In this document: positions 7,952 through 16,986 of the stretch, one piece after another | Position numbering within the stretch: position 1 is the stretch's first letter | Layout: every line of letters starts with the position of its first letter | Assembly (NCBI GenBank): GCA_015548865.1 | Contig: JADMXW010000006.1 | Coordinates: forward strand, 1 to 64,000 | Length of the DNA: 64,000 nt | Reading direction: 5' to 3' | Origin: Serratia marcescens | Lineage (GTDB): Bacteria > Pseudomonadota > Gammaproteobacteria > Enterobacterales > Enterobacteriaceae | Program-made: the position numbers and the translations under genes | Notes under the pieces: generated by a model | Databases searched by the model: none | What the model was told of the DNA's origin: nothing | What the model saw: only the letters and a program-made list of their open reading frames with translations

Positions 7952-8173
7952 CTATGCCAATCGACGGCATAAAAATTTGCCCTTTATCACTCCATCAAAA
8001 AACCGGCCTTTTGAAACCACTGCATCGGACATGTATTTTTTATAAATGTTTTCCGGAACATCCATATACTGATAAATCTCTCCGTTATGGAAAGCAATTT
8101 CCAATATACGCTTTCGGGGATCGTAACCGATCGTGAGAATTCTGGACGATGTGACTGAATGCCGCAACACCAC
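7952..8173 (-). CDS. KTSC-domain small protein
   Basis: This 73-residue protein has the KTSC layout: SVTSSRILTIGYD at 6-18, then ILEIAFHNGEIYQYMDVP, then SKGRFFDGVIKGKF near the C-terminus. KTSC domains are small, often phage- or plasmid-linked proteins, with suspected nucleic-acid roles and no settled function. Translation starts at GTG (8171-8173), supported by AGAGGA 5 nt upstream. The gene is convergent with the SDR gene and divergent from the theta-like gene at 8385. Confidence 0.75.
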   Translation of the reverse strand: MVLRHSVTSSRILTIGYDPRKRILEIAFHNGEIYQYMDVPENIYKKYMSDAVVSKGRFFDGVIKGKFLCRRLA

Positions 8174-8384
8174 GTATGTCCTCTATACAGTCAGTAAAGA
8201 TAAAACTATACGGCATTTAGGGACATTGCATCCAGCGTTACCTGCATCCCTGTTGATAGGAAAATCGACTGCTCGCTTTGTGATCTATATCAATGTTTTT
8301 TGCCGTTCATATCGCGTGTTTTACACTTGTTGTTGTATATTTTTAGTACAGCATGGTGCTGACCACAAGGGAGGTTCTGCGGGT

Positions 8385-8591
8385 ATGATTAACTTTGAAA
8401 AGATGATTCTCGAATACAGTGACAAGTATGCAGATTTTGCTGCATCCACAGTGGCCTTTATGGAAAGCCAGAAGCGCGAAATATGCGCAGAGACAATCGC
8501 TCAGAAAATTCCACCGGAAAAAAGGGCTTATTTTGAAGCTCGGCTGGAGCATTACCGGAGCATCTATAAATCTCAGTCATTGGTTGAATGA
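8385..8591 (+). CDS. DNA polymerase III theta (HolE/Hot)-like protein
   Basis: The 68-residue protein begins MINFEKMILEYSDKYADFAA. Its centre, AASTVAFMESQKREICAETI followed by PPEKRAYFEARLEHYR, lines up with E. coli theta ([20 protein letters not shown] then PEHLRSWFRERLIAHR). Theta binds and stabilises the epsilon proofreading subunit; plasmid and phage homologues such as P1 Hot can replace it. The start at 8385 is chosen because GGGAGG lies 10 nt upstream; the open frame extends further 5' without a ribosome-binding site. Whether it is the chromosomal holE or an acquired paralogue cannot be decided from the window. Confidence 0.7.
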   Translation: MINFEKMILEYSDKYADFAASTVAFMESQKREICAETIAQKIPPEKRAYFEARLEHYRSIYKSQSLVE

Positions 8592-8829
8592 TGAAAGGAG
8601 CGCAGCGGCAATCTGCTTTCTTTAACACCTCATATCACCATTCTTCTTAGGAAATAGTATTCAGGGACGAAAAAGAGCCCGTTTATCAAAACGCTATCAA
8701 TCTACCTCGCCTCAAATGCCATCCTTGTCAGCTTGTAATAGCCACTAGCCTATAAATTGAGCGATTATTAATAGCCGCTCCTACCTGATATCCGTAATTT
8801 TGCTGCTCATTTAATGAGGGAACTATGAT

Positions 8830-10608
8830 ATGGTCATGAAGGTTTTTGCTCGTGTCAACCTGCAAAAGTATCGCATAAGTAATCTTTTGAATTTAAAAAC
8901 GAAAACAGAGAATGTGGTCGATGTTAAGGATAGAAAGTCATTGGCTAATCACGTTCAGTCAACGGCGCAGGTAAGTGTAAAACCGGCATTGATTGCCAGC
9001 GCTGATACGAAAAGATTTTTTACTGGCACGACCGCGCAGCTTGTTAAAAAATATCAGATGTCTCAGCCGGTAAAACGAGTGAACGTCGAAACTCAAAACG
9101 AATTAGCCACAATATCTCGCACAACAAAAACTCTGGGCGTTTTGGAGGAGCATTATCTGAGTGCCGCGAGTCATGCCATGCTGGAATTAGGCCGAAATCC
9201 AGCAGTGTTACTGAGCCAAAGCGTGAAAAAGCAGCAGGTGGAAAACAGAACGCTGACCAAGCAGGATATACAGGAAACCAAAACGATGAAAACCCAATTG
9301 ATAAATACCCTAAAAGGGGAGTTTATCAAACTGGGGTTTCCTGAAAAGGAAGCACATACACAAGCCAGGCAAGCCTTTGCAGACGGTCTGCGTGAGGTGT
9401 TCAACGCCCGAAAATGGGAAACTATCGATACGCATTTTCAGCATAACGGTATGGGCTACCAGTGTACCCTTACACCTGCAGGGCAAATGAAACGTGGTGG
9501 GTATAATGTGTTCCACACGCCATACAACGACAACGGCGTTGCTTCATCTTCCTCTCAACAAACGACCCATGCCACTAACTTATGGATATCATCAGTGAGT
9601 GTTCCCAGTGAAAAAGGAACAGAGGAACGGCTGTTCACAGGAGTGCGCCACGGCATATTGTCACCCTACAGTTTAGCGAAAAATTCGGATGCGCGTTTTG
9701 TCGGGGCACAAGCACGCGCCATGGAGGTGGTCACGGCCGCTCTTTTCGCTCGTCCTGACTTGCTGCGTGAAGCGGAACAAGGAAAAACCGTGTCTCTGAA
9801 TCTGGCATCAACATCATTGGTCACAGGTGGTATTGGGGCTGAAAAAGAGATGATGGACGATCAGATGCGCGCATGGTCAGTGCTGGGTAGCCAGCAACCT
9901 GTACTGGTTCCGTTAAGAGATGAGCAAGGCAATATTTTTCATGCTTCTGTGAATCTGCGTGTAGCGGCTTTCAATTTTGGTGTTAATGAGTTTGCGCTCA
10001 AAGGCAATAAGGGATGGAAGCAAGCTGACGGGTATAATGTGGAGGCTTTAAAAACGTTACTCGGAGATGATTTAAGTGTGACAGCTTTGCCAAAAGGGTG
10101 GGTCGGCGCCTATCTATCTCAACATCCAAGGGCGAAAAATGCACAAAAAGTCAGAACACTCAGCCAGCAGTTGAAAGCGATTTGGGCTAAAAAAACACAC
10201 CACCGTGATGGTGGAGAACCCTATAAAGCTGCATTGCGTGTTTCATTATTGGCACATGAAATTGGTGCTATGCCGTGTTGGAACTGTAAAAGTGGTAAGG
10301 ATAGAACAGGTATGCTGGATGCAGAAATCAAACGTGAAATAGTTAAAATGCATCAGCATGAAATTGGACTTTTCAAACAAACATCGGGTGTTAGCATTCC
10401 GGGAAGCCTGTTGAGCAGTAATGAACAAACACTTTTGCAAACCATTTTACGCCATGGTGGTAACAAGGAGGTTCAAGAGTATAACACTGGCGTACCTGGT
10501 AATAAGGTCGCAAGACCAATGCCCAAATTTGTGCAGTTGTCAACGTGGCAAAGGATCGGTGATGCTAATGCATTTAAAGATATACGCGGGTTATCTGGGT
10601 TGGTGTAA
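8830..10608 (+). CDS. SopB/IpgD-family inositol phosphate phosphatase (putative type III effector)
   Basis: The 592-residue protein has the C-terminal catalytic domain of SopB/SigD and IpgD. The CX5R motif is intact as Cys486-Lys-Ser-Gly-Lys-Asp-Arg492 within PCWNCKSGKDRTGMLDAEIK. The second conserved motif NFGVNEFALK lies at 382-391, followed by YNVEALKTLLGDDL, HHRDGGEPYK and the C-terminal NTGVPGNKV. In Salmonella and Shigella these effectors dephosphorylate phosphoinositides and inositol polyphosphates in host cells. The N-terminal 180 residues are rich in Lys, Thr and Gln, as in secretion or chaperone-binding regions, with no Sec signal. No SigE-type chaperone gene and no HrpL box (GGAACC...CCAC) was seen nearby. 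The start is supported by GAGGGAA 7 nt upstream. The gene sits in AT-rich accessory DNA. Family certain, secretion inferred. Confidence 0.88.
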   Translation: MVMKVFARVNLQKYRISNLLNLKTKTENVVDVKDRKSLANHVQSTAQVSVKPALIASADTKRFFTGTTAQLVKKYQMSQPVKRVNVETQNELATISRTTKTLGVLEEHYLSAASHAMLELGRNPAVLLSQSVKKQQVENRTLTKQDIQETKTMKTQLINTLKGEFIKLGFPEKEAHTQARQAFADGLREVFNARKWETIDTHFQHNGMGYQCTLTPAGQMKRGGYNVFHTPYNDNGVASSSSQQTTHATNLWISSVSVPSEKGTEERLFTGVRHGILSPYSLAKNSDARFVGAQARAMEVVTAALFARPDLLREAEQGKTVSLNLASTSLVTGGIGAEKEMMDDQMRAWSVLGSQQPVLVPLRDEQGNIFHASVNLRVAAFNFGVNEFALKGNKGWKQADGYNVEALKTLLGDDLSVTALPKGWVGAYLSQHPRAKNAQKVRTLSQQLKAIWAKKTHHRDGGEPYKAALRVSLLAHEIGAMPCWNCKSGKDRTGMLDAEIKREIVKMHQHEIGLFKQTSGVSIPGSLLSSNEQTLLQTILRHGGNKEVQEYNTGVPGNKVARPMPKFVQLSTWQRIGDANAFKDIRGLSGLV

Positions 10609-10734
10609 TACCAAAGATATGTTGTGATAACGCAACAGGAATGTATCTAAACAGTAGCCATTGCATTGCCATTATTGGGCTGTTTCGTATTCAGTTTTAA
10701 TGGATGAGGCTTACCGTAAAAACGTGAATAAACC

Positions 10735-10748
10735 TTGATCTAAATCAC
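10735..10748. promoter_or_regulatory. Possible FNR/CRP-type site
   Basis: TTGATCTAAATCAC differs from the FNR consensus TTGATNNNNATCAA at one position and also resembles a CRP half-site (AATCACA). It lies 115 bp before the gene at 10863. Weak call. Confidence 0.3.
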
Positions 10749-10862
10749 AATCTATGGCCTCACTTTTTGTTGTTATGAAAATCCCGTCGTTTGGGAAATG
10801 ATTCCATTAATATAAACTGATTCGAGAAAGGTATAACGAATACGTTATGCTGCGGAGGAAAT

Positions 10863-11120
10863 ATGTCGGTTATTCGCACATGCCTTAACCTGTTTGGTGG
10901 TGATACAGTAATTGTACGGTGTTCTAATACGTTTGATATTCACATGAGCGATTCGACGCCGGAATTGAATACCACACCGGAGGTGGTGCAGAACAACAGT
11001 ATTAGCATTAGTGCTGAGGATGAGGTTTATTTTACCGTTCCTTATACTGGCGAATGGAATCTAACTATTCACGCAAAGAATGATACGCCTGAGCACTCCA
11101 TTAGCTATTTCCCTGCATGA
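10863..11120 (+). CDS. Small DUF1883-like protein
   Basis: This 85-residue protein starts MSVIRTCLNLFGGDTVIVRC. The opening strand-loop (LFGGDTVIVRCS) and the late VYFTVPYTGEWNLTIHAKN resemble DUF1883 proteins, which have GDxVxVxCS near the start and vPxxGxWnvxI near the end. The fit is partial and the usual middle is missing, so this is a suggestion. GGAGG lies 5 nt before the ATG. It follows the SopB-like gene after 250 bp and is not an obvious effector chaperone: it is beta-rich, whereas those chaperones are acidic alpha/beta proteins of about 110-130 residues. Confidence 0.55.
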   Translation: MSVIRTCLNLFGGDTVIVRCSNTFDIHMSDSTPELNTTPEVVQNNSISISAEDEVYFTVPYTGEWNLTIHAKNDTPEHSISYFPA

Positions 11121-12037
11121 TAACAGCGTTATTCATAAATGGGATAACAGTGGACATCCAAAATGGTGGGTGTTCACTGTTATATACTCTAATAGTTCGA
11201 GTTGTAGGTAGTAAAGATGGTAGGGGGGTGACAAATTTGTCTGGGACCCATTTGAACAACGCTTGCTCTGGCCTATAGGGTGGATCTTAATAAGCTTACT
11301 CAGGTAAATTATTCGGATGGGCGTGTGCTGCACAGACAAATTGAAATATGATGAGTATAGGCGCTCCCTCATTCTCCATGAGCCATTGTAGTGTTCTCTT
11401 TTTTGAGATCGCCCTATTTCAAGTACGGATGCAGTGGCTACAATACACAGCATTTATCTAAGTAAGCTAATGGGAACGATGAATCCTGTCTCTGAGATTC
11501 ACTCTTCGAGTATATGCCAGTGTGGTCAAATATTTCACCGACACATTTACTGACTGTTGTTCTGCAGTTTAGCGATTTAACACATATATTATTCAAAATT
11601 CTTTTTAAAGTGGTTGGTATTATTAGGTCTTTTAATATCCATATATTGTTACCCGTGTGTGAGAATCTAAATGGTAAGACCAATTTCAACCTATAAATCG
11701 AGTGGTGTGATGTTTATCACGCCTCGGTGATGATGATGTTGCCAAAGGTATGCGATGTTTCTTAATTTTTATACCTTTTGTTACAGGGGTAAAAAACGCG
11801 ACCATACTATTAATGCATGCTCAGATTTTTACTCAGTTTTTGCTACGCTTGAAGATAAGCGCAGCTATCGCAAGCGTAATCACTAGTTCGAACAGACGTG
11901 TAGTGATGGTAATGTGGGGGCTCCCCAGAACTGCTATACCCATGTGACTTGGAGACGCGTTATATACCTGCACGTTTGACCTCCATACGGCATAATTCTC
12001 TTAAAATCATGACGATAAGAAGAGTAGAGGGCGTAAT
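11121..12037. other. 0.9-kb intergenic region with repeat copy 3
   Basis: It contains repeat copy 3 (11183-11359). Around 11750-11970 three overlapping short frames compete: a 43-codon plus frame from ATG 11755 with AAGG upstream, a 65-codon plus frame from 11750, and a 36-codon minus frame with one hydrophobic helix. None is convincing. The remainder shows nothing I can name. Confidence 0.5.
11183..11359. repeat. Interspersed palindromic repeat, copy 3 (long form, diverged)
   Basis: It starts TATACTCTAATAGTTCGAGT and ends AAATTGAAATATGATGAGTATA, a diverged version of the ends of copies 1 and 2. The interior holds GTGACAAATTTGTCTGGGAC and AACGCTTGCTCTGG, the insert type also found in copy 4. 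Confidence 0.75.
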
Positions 12038-14209
12038 ATGGGCCAGGCTCCAACGATAAAAGACGAGGCGAAACGCTTGGCTGCCTTGAGCGAGTATGGC
12101 ATCGACCATGTGCTTTCGGATACTGGATTGAATAACTTGCTCAATTTAGCGGCAAATGTATTCAATGTGCCTATCGTATTGGTGTCCTTGATTGACGAAC
12201 AGCGCCAGTTGCTCGCCGCCGGGCTGGGCATTTCTGTTTGCGAAACTTCACGCGATGCTTCTTTTTGTGCACACACTATTTTGCGCCGCAAGATTATGGT
12301 GGTTCCTGATGCGCGTCTGGACTCACGCTTTAAAGACAACCCGATGGTGGTGGGGGCACCCCATATCCGTTTCTATGCAGGTATACCGTTACGCACGCTA
12401 TCAGGTTATGCTATCGGAACATTGTGCATCATTGACCTTAAACCCCGGCGCACGCTGAGCGCCCGAGACGAACATAACATGCAGGATTTAGCCGCGCTGG
12501 TAATGGAGAGACTGGAAATGCGGCGACTTGAATTGGCGCGCAACGCCAGCCAGGTTCGCTTTGAGAATATTGCCAATACCTCACCCGATTCGATTATTTG
12601 TGTGAATGAAAAGGGAATTATCACATTTTGGAATGCATCTGCGGAAAAAATGCTCGAATACTCTCGCGCAGACATTATCGGCAATAACATTGATACCATT
12701 GTTCCCAAGGCCTTCATCGATAAATTTAACGCCGTAGTTAGCGACAGGGAAGCCCTGATTAAAGGTGTAACGGTTGAGTTAAACGTGCAAAGTCGTAACA
12801 GTACCATGATTCCGGTCGAGCTTTCCGTTTCTATGTGGGCGGATAATAATACCGTGAGTTACGGCGCTATTCTGCGTGATATTACTGAGCGTAGACGTAA
12901 CGAAGAGCGCCTGTTTTTATTAGCACATATGGATCCACTGACAGGGTTGGCAAATCGGACATTGCTAACCACCAGTCTGGAACAGGCGTTGAAAGATGAG
13001 CCGGCCATTTGTGTCATGATGATCGATCTTGACGGATTTAAAGATGTTAACGACAGCCTTGGTCATGCACGGGGTGATGAAATACTGGTCAGCGTGGCGA
13101 AAAAAATTCAGTCTAGCGTGCGTGCCGGCGATCTTGTGGCGCGTATGGGCGGTGACGAATTTGCGGTACTTTTGCCTGGGGTGAGTGATTTCAAGCTTGC
13201 AGCTGAGACGGCAGAGCGAATTATCCATGAAATCTCGCAGGCCATGATTGTAGAGGAGCACCAGATTAATATCAGTGCCAGCGTCGGTATGGTGCTTTAC
13301 CCTACGCATGGCATTACTGCGCAAGATTTGCTGACGAGTGCGGATTTGGCACTCTATCAGGCGAAAGCAGAAGGACGTAATTGTCATCGTTTTTTTACAC
13401 GAGAAATGCGTGAAATTTTTCAAGCCAAGCACGCCTTCCAATTGGAATTTATTCGTGCTTACGAGCAGAGCGAATTCGAAGTTTTTTACCAACCCCAGGT
13501 CAATCTGATCACCAATGAGATTATTGGCGCAGAGGCGTTATTACGCTGGCGGCATCCCCAAAAAGGGTTGCTAGGGCCAGGTGCTTTTTTAGCCGCGCTG
13601 GAAAGCGGCCCTTGGGCTGAACGCATCGGTGACTGGGTCGTTGAAACCGCGTGTCGCCAGGCGGCAATGTGGTGTGATTCTGGGGCAAAAAACTTCCGTA
13701 TCAGCATTAATCTATTTAGCGCACAGTTCCGCTCTGGCACGCTGGCGCAAAAGATTGAGCATGTACTGGCCCACACAGGGCTTGGTGCAGGTTCACTGGA
13801 ACTGGAGATTACGGAAAATGTCATTCTGCGCTATGACGAAAATATGTTGCAACCGCTGAAAGTGCTACGAGATGCCGGTATTGGTATTGCTTTTGATGAC
13901 TATGGTACGGGCTATGCGTCGTTAAGCATGTTAAAGAACTATCCAGTGACAAGACTCAAAATCGATCAAACTTTTGTACGTGCTATGTGCGATTCTCCCC
14001 CGGATGCAGCGATTGTTCGCGCCATTCTCTATTTAGGTAAAAGTTTTGGTCTGAATGTCATTGCTGAAGGTGTTGAAACCATGGAGCAGTGCGAGCGCTT
14101 ACGCAATAAAGGTTGCGAAGAAGCACAAGGCTATCTGTTCGGCCACCCAATGACGGCAGATGATTTTACTCAGCAACTCGGTGCTCAGATTGTCTCGGAA
14201 TTCCGCTAA
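12038..14209 (+). CDS. GAF-PAS-GGDEF-EAL cyclic-di-GMP turnover protein
   Basis: The 723-residue cytoplasmic protein has an N-terminal GAF domain (about 25-165), a PAS domain (about 170-285), a GGDEF domain (about 290-450) and an EAL domain (about 465-720). The diguanylate cyclase signature is intact (Gly371-Gly372-Asp373-Glu374-Phe375), with an inhibitory RxxD site five residues before it (RAGD). The phosphodiesterase signature is also intact: Glu499-Ala-Leu, then ITENVI, DDYGTGYASL and AEGVET. It could therefore make or break c-di-GMP, with GAF/PAS input choosing between them. No membrane segment is visible. AGAGGG precedes the ATG. It stands alone; in this group of bacteria such proteins influence motility and exoenzyme production (family knowledge). 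Confidence 0.88.
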   Translation: MGQAPTIKDEAKRLAALSEYGIDHVLSDTGLNNLLNLAANVFNVPIVLVSLIDEQRQLLAAGLGISVCETSRDASFCAHTILRRKIMVVPDARLDSRFKDNPMVVGAPHIRFYAGIPLRTLSGYAIGTLCIIDLKPRRTLSARDEHNMQDLAALVMERLEMRRLELARNASQVRFENIANTSPDSIICVNEKGIITFWNASAEKMLEYSRADIIGNNIDTIVPKAFIDKFNAVVSDREALIKGVTVELNVQSRNSTMIPVELSVSMWADNNTVSYGAILRDITERRRNEERLFLLAHMDPLTGLANRTLLTTSLEQALKDEPAICVMMIDLDGFKDVNDSLGHARGDEILVSVAKKIQSSVRAGDLVARMGGDEFAVLLPGVSDFKLAAETAERIIHEISQAMIVEEHQINISASVGMVLYPTHGITAQDLLTSADLALYQAKAEGRNCHRFFTREMREIFQAKHAFQLEFIRAYEQSEFEVFYQPQVNLITNEIIGAEALLRWRHPQKGLLGPGAFLAALESGPWAERIGDWVVETACRQAAMWCDSGAKNFRISINLFSAQFRSGTLAQKIEHVLAHTGLGAGSLELEITENVILRYDENMLQPLKVLRDAGIGIAFDDYGTGYASLSMLKNYPVTRLKIDQTFVRAMCDSPPDAAIVRAILYLGKSFGLNVIAEGVETMEQCERLRNKGCEEAQGYLFGHPMTADDFTQQLGAQIVSEFR

Positions 14210-14318
14210 CGCAACGCATCCCCATTGTCCCACCTATGACGCGTAAACAAAAAATGGAATATAGATCACGTTTTTTCTATAGTGATGGGTCTGTGTTGCG
14301 TTACCTGTAGGATTGGCT

Positions 14319-16064
14319 GTGCACGAAATCTTCGAGATGTTACTGGCGGTGTTTGAACGCGCTGCGTTAATGCTAATTTGCCTATTTTTTTTAACGCGGA
14401 CGCGGCAATTTCGTCAGCTATTGCAAAAAGAGGAGCACTCCCTACGCGAACGTGTAGCGGTGACGGCGATTTTCTCTTTATTTGCGCTCTTTGGAACGTA
14501 TTCCGGCATCAACGTCGAAGGCTCCTTGGTTAACGTCAGGGTGATTGCTGTGATGTCAGGAGGAATTCTATTTGGTCCTTGGGTGGGCATTGCTACCGGC
14601 ACTGTGGCCGGTGTGCACCGCTATCTGATCGATATCAATGGTATCACTTCGGTTCCTTGTCTGATCACCAGCATTATTGCGGGGGTTACATCGGGCTATA
14701 TCAATCGCAAGGTAAAGAAAGAGCAGCAATGGAGCATTGGTATTTTAGGTGGCATGATGTGCGAATCACTGACAATGTTGTTGGTGGTGCTATGGGCTAC
14801 ACCCACTGCGTTGGGATTGGATATTGTCTCAAAGATTGCTGTTCCCATGATTACGGGGTCCGTTTGTATCGGCCTAATCGTACTATTAGTGCAGAGTGTG
14901 GCAAATGAAAAAGAGGTTATCGCCGCGCGACAAGCGAAACTGGCGCTGGATATCGCTCATAAGACATTGCCTTATTTTCGCAATATCAATAGTCATTCGC
15001 TGGCGGCCATCTGCCGTATCATCCGTACCGAAATCAACGCTGATGCAGTAGCGATGACCAATACGCAGCATATTTTAGCCTATGTCGGTGTGGGTGAGGA
15101 AAAATACAATATCGGTCACGACATCATAAGTCCCATGACGCAACAGGTTATCCATGATGGCAAGATCATTATAAAGAATAATGATGAACAGCATTTGACG
15201 CCGGAAATCCATTCAATGATTGTGATTCCTCTGCTCGAACATGGGCAGGTCACAGGAACATTGAAGATTTATTATCGTCACGCACATAAAATAACCTACT
15301 CGTTGCAGGTGATGGCTATCGGTTTGTCACAAATAATGTCAACGCAGATAGAGGTCTCGCGCACGGAGCAACTGCGCGATATGGCCAATAAGGCTGAACT
15401 CAGAGCGTTGCAGAGCAAAATCAATCCACATTTTTTGTTTAATGCCCTAAATGCCATTTCTTCATCAATCCGCATTAATCCCGATACGGCGCGTCAACTG
15501 GTGATTAATCTGTCACGCTATTTGCGTTATAACCTTGAGTTGAATGATGATGCGTTGATTGATGTTAAAAAAGAGCTTTATCAGATCCGTGACTATATCG
15601 CCATTGAGCAGGCTAGATTTGGTGCCAAGCTGACGGTGATTTATGACATTGATGACGATCTCGCTTATCAGATACCAAGCCTGTTGATTCAACCGCTGGT
15701 GGAAAACGCCATTGTGCACGGTATTCAACCCTGCCGCGGGAAAGGCACGGTCATCATATCGGTAAAAGATCAGGGAGAGCGGCTGCGCGTGGCAGTAACG
15801 GACACTGGCCATGGTATCGATCAACAAACGATTGAACGCGTAGCGCGTAATGAAGTGCCCGGTAATAAAATTGGCTTACTCAATGTGCACCACCGCGTGC
15901 GATTGCTTTATGGTGATGGCCTGCACATACGGCGATTAGAGCCTGGTACAGAAATTGTATTCTACATTCCTCGCGCAGCAGAACCATCGCGTATGGTGCC
16001 TGAAAATAACGAGATGACTTCTTTGGTAGTAGAGGACTCGCAGGTTGCAGGAGATAAACGGTGA
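14319..16064 (+). CDS. ypdA: Pyruvate-sensing histidine kinase YpdA
   Basis: A LytS-type sensor kinase with an N-terminal 5TM-5TMR_LYT membrane domain (about residues 1-200), a GAF domain (about 215-340), and a His_kinase/HATPase part starting at [20 protein letters not shown], where the His of NPHFLFN is the phosphorylation site. The ATP-binding [13 protein letters not shown] and DTGHGID motifs are present. Sequence and length match E. coli YpdA (PyrS). The GTG at 14319 is chosen because AGGA lies 6 nt upstream and the product then begins MHEIF as in E. coli. It overlaps ypdB by 4 bp (GTGA), so the two are translationally coupled. Confidence 0.92.
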   Translation: MHEIFEMLLAVFERAALMLICLFFLTRTRQFRQLLQKEEHSLRERVAVTAIFSLFALFGTYSGINVEGSLVNVRVIAVMSGGILFGPWVGIATGTVAGVHRYLIDINGITSVPCLITSIIAGVTSGYINRKVKKEQQWSIGILGGMMCESLTMLLVVLWATPTALGLDIVSKIAVPMITGSVCIGLIVLLVQSVANEKEVIAARQAKLALDIAHKTLPYFRNINSHSLAAICRIIRTEINADAVAMTNTQHILAYVGVGEEKYNIGHDIISPMTQQVIHDGKIIIKNNDEQHLTPEIHSMIVIPLLEHGQVTGTLKIYYRHAHKITYSLQVMAIGLSQIMSTQIEVSRTEQLRDMANKAELRALQSKINPHFLFNALNAISSSIRINPDTARQLVINLSRYLRYNLELNDDALIDVKKELYQIRDYIAIEQARFGAKLTVIYDIDDDLAYQIPSLLIQPLVENAIVHGIQPCRGKGTVIISVKDQGERLRVAVTDTGHGIDQQTIERVARNEVPGNKIGLLNVHHRVRLLYGDGLHIRRLEPGTEIVFYIPRAAEPSRMVPENNEMTSLVVEDSQVAGDKR

Positions 16065-16810
16065 AGGCCATTATTGTCGAAGATGAATTCCTTGCCCAGG
16101 AAGAGCTCAGTTACTTGATCCGACAGCACAGCGATATTGAGATCGTGGCGACCTTTGATGATGGAATGGATGTGCTGAAATATCTGCAACAAAATGATGT
16201 TGATGCCATTTTTCTTGATATTAATATTCCATCTTTAAATGGCGTTTTTCTGGCGCAAAATATCAGCAAATTTGCGCAAAAACCTTACATTATCTTTATC
16301 ACGGCGTATAAAGAGCATGCGGTTGAAGCTTTTGAAGTGGATGCTTTTGACTATATTCTCAAACCGTATCACGAAGCGCGCATCGTCACCATGCTGCAGA
16401 AGCTGGAGAATGCCTGGCAGTTACGGCAATCTGCTCCCGCATTGGAGAATGTCAGTTCTGCGAATGCTATGCGACTTGGGCAGCACACCATTAACCTGAT
16501 GAAGGATGAACGTATTATTGTCACCGACATCAACCAAATCTATTACGCAGCCGCACAAGAGAAAGTGACGTTGGTATACACCCGGCGAGAGACGTTCATC
16601 ATGCCGATGAATATCACTGAATTTTGTAGTCGATTACCTGAGGATGTTTTTTTTCGCTGCCACCGTTCTTACTGCGTCAACTTGACCAAAATTCGCGAAA
16701 TTGTTCCCTGGTTTAATAACACCTACATTCTGCGTTTGCATGAATTGGAATTTGAAGTACCGGTAAGCCGTAGCAAGGTAAAAACCTTTCGTGCATTGAT
16801 GCGTTTGTAA
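16061..16810 (+). CDS. ypdB: LytTR response regulator YpdB
   Basis: The 249-residue regulator has a receiver domain (residues 1-120, phosphoacceptor Asp53 in FLDINIP, conserved Lys in YILKPY) and a C-terminal LytTR DNA-binding domain (about 140-248, with [12 protein letters not shown]). Start GTG overlaps the ypdA stop. YpdB activates yhjX in E. coli in response to extracellular pyruvate by binding direct repeats; such repeats lie directly downstream of this gene at 16812-16842, before yhjX. Confidence 0.92.
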   Translation: MKAIIVEDEFLAQEELSYLIRQHSDIEIVATFDDGMDVLKYLQQNDVDAIFLDINIPSLNGVFLAQNISKFAQKPYIIFITAYKEHAVEAFEVDAFDYILKPYHEARIVTMLQKLENAWQLRQSAPALENVSSANAMRLGQHTINLMKDERIIVTDINQIYYAAAQEKVTLVYTRRETFIMPMNITEFCSRLPEDVFFRCHRSYCVNLTKIREIVPWFNNTYILRLHELEFEVPVSRSKVKTFRALMRL

Positions 16811-16811
16811 C

Positions 16812-16842
16812 GGCATTTCATTCCACTCTGACGGCATCTCGT
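16812..16842 (+). promoter_or_regulatory. YpdB binding site: two direct repeats upstream of yhjX
   Basis: GGCATTTCAT (16812-16821), 11 nt, then GGCATCTCGT (16833-16842). This is the spacing and sequence described for the YpdB target in front of E. coli yhjX; the second half has two differences. It starts one base after the ypdB stop codon. Confidence 0.85.
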
Positions 16843-16986
16843 TCCCGATTCGATCTTTTCACGCCATCCCGCTTGTAGACTGACCCCAACACGTAAGCGG
16901 GTGGACAGTGGTGACAGCACTATTGCCCATTTAGCTTACCTTCTTTGATGTTCCTCTAAGGAACCGTTTTACTAAGAGGTCGGCCT

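Noticed and set aside
8133-8384. 5' extension of the theta-like reading frame
   Set aside because: No ribosome-binding site, overlaps the divergent KTSC gene start; the homology begins at 8385.
8600-8829. Search for a HrpL box before the SopB-like gene
   Set aside because: No GGAACC with a CCAC partner at 15-16 bp spacing was found.
11750-11970. Three overlapping short ORFs, including a 43-codon Cys-containing frame from 11755 with AAGG upstream and a 36-codon minus frame with one hydrophobic helix
   Set aside because: They compete for the same DNA and none has a family or clear conservation signal; not enough to choose.
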